Source: Alphaproteobacteria bacterium (lineage in GTDB: Bacteria > Pseudomonadota > Alphaproteobacteria > Sphingomonadales > SMXR01). Taken from it: DNA of 14,052 bases. Positions 13,562-14,052 of the stretch are shown one piece after another. The stretch spans positions 1 to 14,052 of the forward strand of contig SMXR01000058.1 in assembly GCA_004356215.1 (NCBI GenBank), written 5' to 3'. A program made the translations under genes and the position numbers. The stretch's first letter is position 1. Each line of letters opens with the position of its first letter. A model generated the notes under the pieces. It ran no database searches and was not told the origin of the DNA. It was given only the letters and a program-made list of their open reading frames with translations.

Positions 13562-14052
13562 ATGAAAAAAGTCAGGAATGGCCATTTTCTCTACCTGAGA
13601 GGCAAAAACTACTACTTCAGAAAAAGAATATTTTGCCGATTGCTTGACGGATTCGGAGTGAAGGAGATAAAAGTCTCCCTACGTACCGGAGACAGGGCAA
13701 TCGCAACAAAACGTTGCCTGCAAATTTCCCTTGAACTGGTCAGATTGGAGGAGTGGACAAAGAAAGAAATGGATGCGAATGCCGAAGCCAGGGAAAGGAT
13801 TTCGAGGGAATATTTCAGAAGATGCCTTGATCAGTGCAGGGCAGTAGTACCTGATGTAATTGACGCAGACCCGGTGGTGCTTGGGTCAGAACTTGAATCC
13901 TGGGAAAACGAACACAATAGCCTTCTTCGCTCAAGGGCAACAGGTGAAGTAGCCCCACCCCCTGATTACGGGATCCTGAAAAAACTGCAGGAGGATGGCG
14001 CCAGATTTTCCGAGAAAAATGACCGGGATCTTTTTCTCAATGCCGATATCGA
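13562..14052 (+). CDS. Phage-type tyrosine recombinase (integrase), N-terminal part
   Basis: This is an open frame of 163 codons that runs off the window. The N-terminus, with YLRGKNYYFRKRIFCRLL, then GVKEIKVSLRTGDRAIATKR, matches the DUF6538-type N-terminal domain found in many alphaproteobacterial site-specific integrases (pattern YLYRRG-x-YYFRRR followed by LRTGD). Residues about 55-163 are helical and charged and would lead into the core-binding domain. The catalytic Arg...HxxR...Tyr residues would be beyond the window edge and cannot be checked. The start is ATG with AGGAG 6 bases upstream. Of 19 Arg codons, 14 are AGA or AGG, whereas the core genes here mostly use CGN, which suggests recent transfer. 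It lies just after tRNA-Ser in the same direction. It is partial because of the window, not because of visible decay. Confidence 0.85.
   Translation, partial: MKKVRNGHFLYLRGKNYYFRKRIFCRLLDGFGVKEIKVSLRTGDRAIATKRCLQISLELVRLEEWTKKEMDANAEARERISREYFRRCLDQCRAVVPDVIDADPVVLGSELESWENEHNSLLRSRATGEVAPPPDYGILKKLQEDGARFSEKNDRDLFLNADI

Noticed and set aside
13383..13565. Plus-strand open frame of 60 codons across tRNA-Ser
   Set aside because: It starts inside the tRNA, has no ribosome-binding site, and its sequence is just the tRNA and the leader repeat translated.
13285..13647. Plus-strand open frame of 120 codons spanning tRNA-Ser and the integrase start
   Set aside because: It overlaps the tRNA completely and ends out of frame inside the integrase, which has a family-like sequence and a good ribosome-binding site.
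1..14052. CRISPR array, insertion sequence ends or toxin-antitoxin pair
   Set aside because: I looked for regularly spaced repeats, transposase-like frames with terminal inverted repeats, and small paired genes. None is present. The only tandem repeat of note is the two-copy element before the integrase.

Overview
The window looks like the chromosome of an alphaproteobacterium of moderate GC content, probably near Rhodospirillales or a related marine group. The main clues are a five-gene F1 ATP synthase operon (delta, alpha, gamma, beta, epsilon) without the Fo genes beside it, an RNA pyrophosphohydrolase/CtpA/EnvC-like/GpmI/RlmH/RsfS/NadD/ObgE string, and a ribosomal protein L21 with a long Lys/Ala/Pro tail. 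This placement comes from gene order and protein style only; no search was run.

Layout. 1-115: leader of the atp operon. 116-5029 (+ strand): atpH-atpA-atpG-atpD-atpC, the complete soluble F1 sector. 5035-13190 (- strand): ten genes running back toward the atp operon. Read in their own direction they are rplU-rpmA, a strong terminator, then obgE-nadD-rsfS-rlmH-gpmI-envC-like-ctpA-rppH. The last gene, rppH, meets atpC tail to tail with 5 bases between the two stop codons. 13191-13376 is a divergent control region with a good sigma-70-type promoter for rplU. 13377-13465 (+ strand) is a tRNA-Ser(CGA) gene. 13562 to the window end is the first 163 codons of a phage-type tyrosine recombinase that continues off the window.

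How the genes work together. Most of the window is housekeeping: ATP synthesis (atp), ribosome assembly and silencing (rplU, rpmA, obgE, rlmH, rsfS), NAD synthesis (nadD), glycolysis (gpmI), cell-wall separation and periplasmic proteolysis (EnvC-like, CtpA) and RNA decay (rppH).

The accessory part is the right edge. An integrase beginning 96 bp past the 3' end of a tRNA-Ser gene, in the same direction and with Arg codon use unlike the core genes, is the usual signature of one end of an integrated genomic island or prophage. Its cargo lies beyond the window, so I cannot say what system it carries. I see no CRISPR array, insertion sequence or clearly new multi-gene system inside the window.
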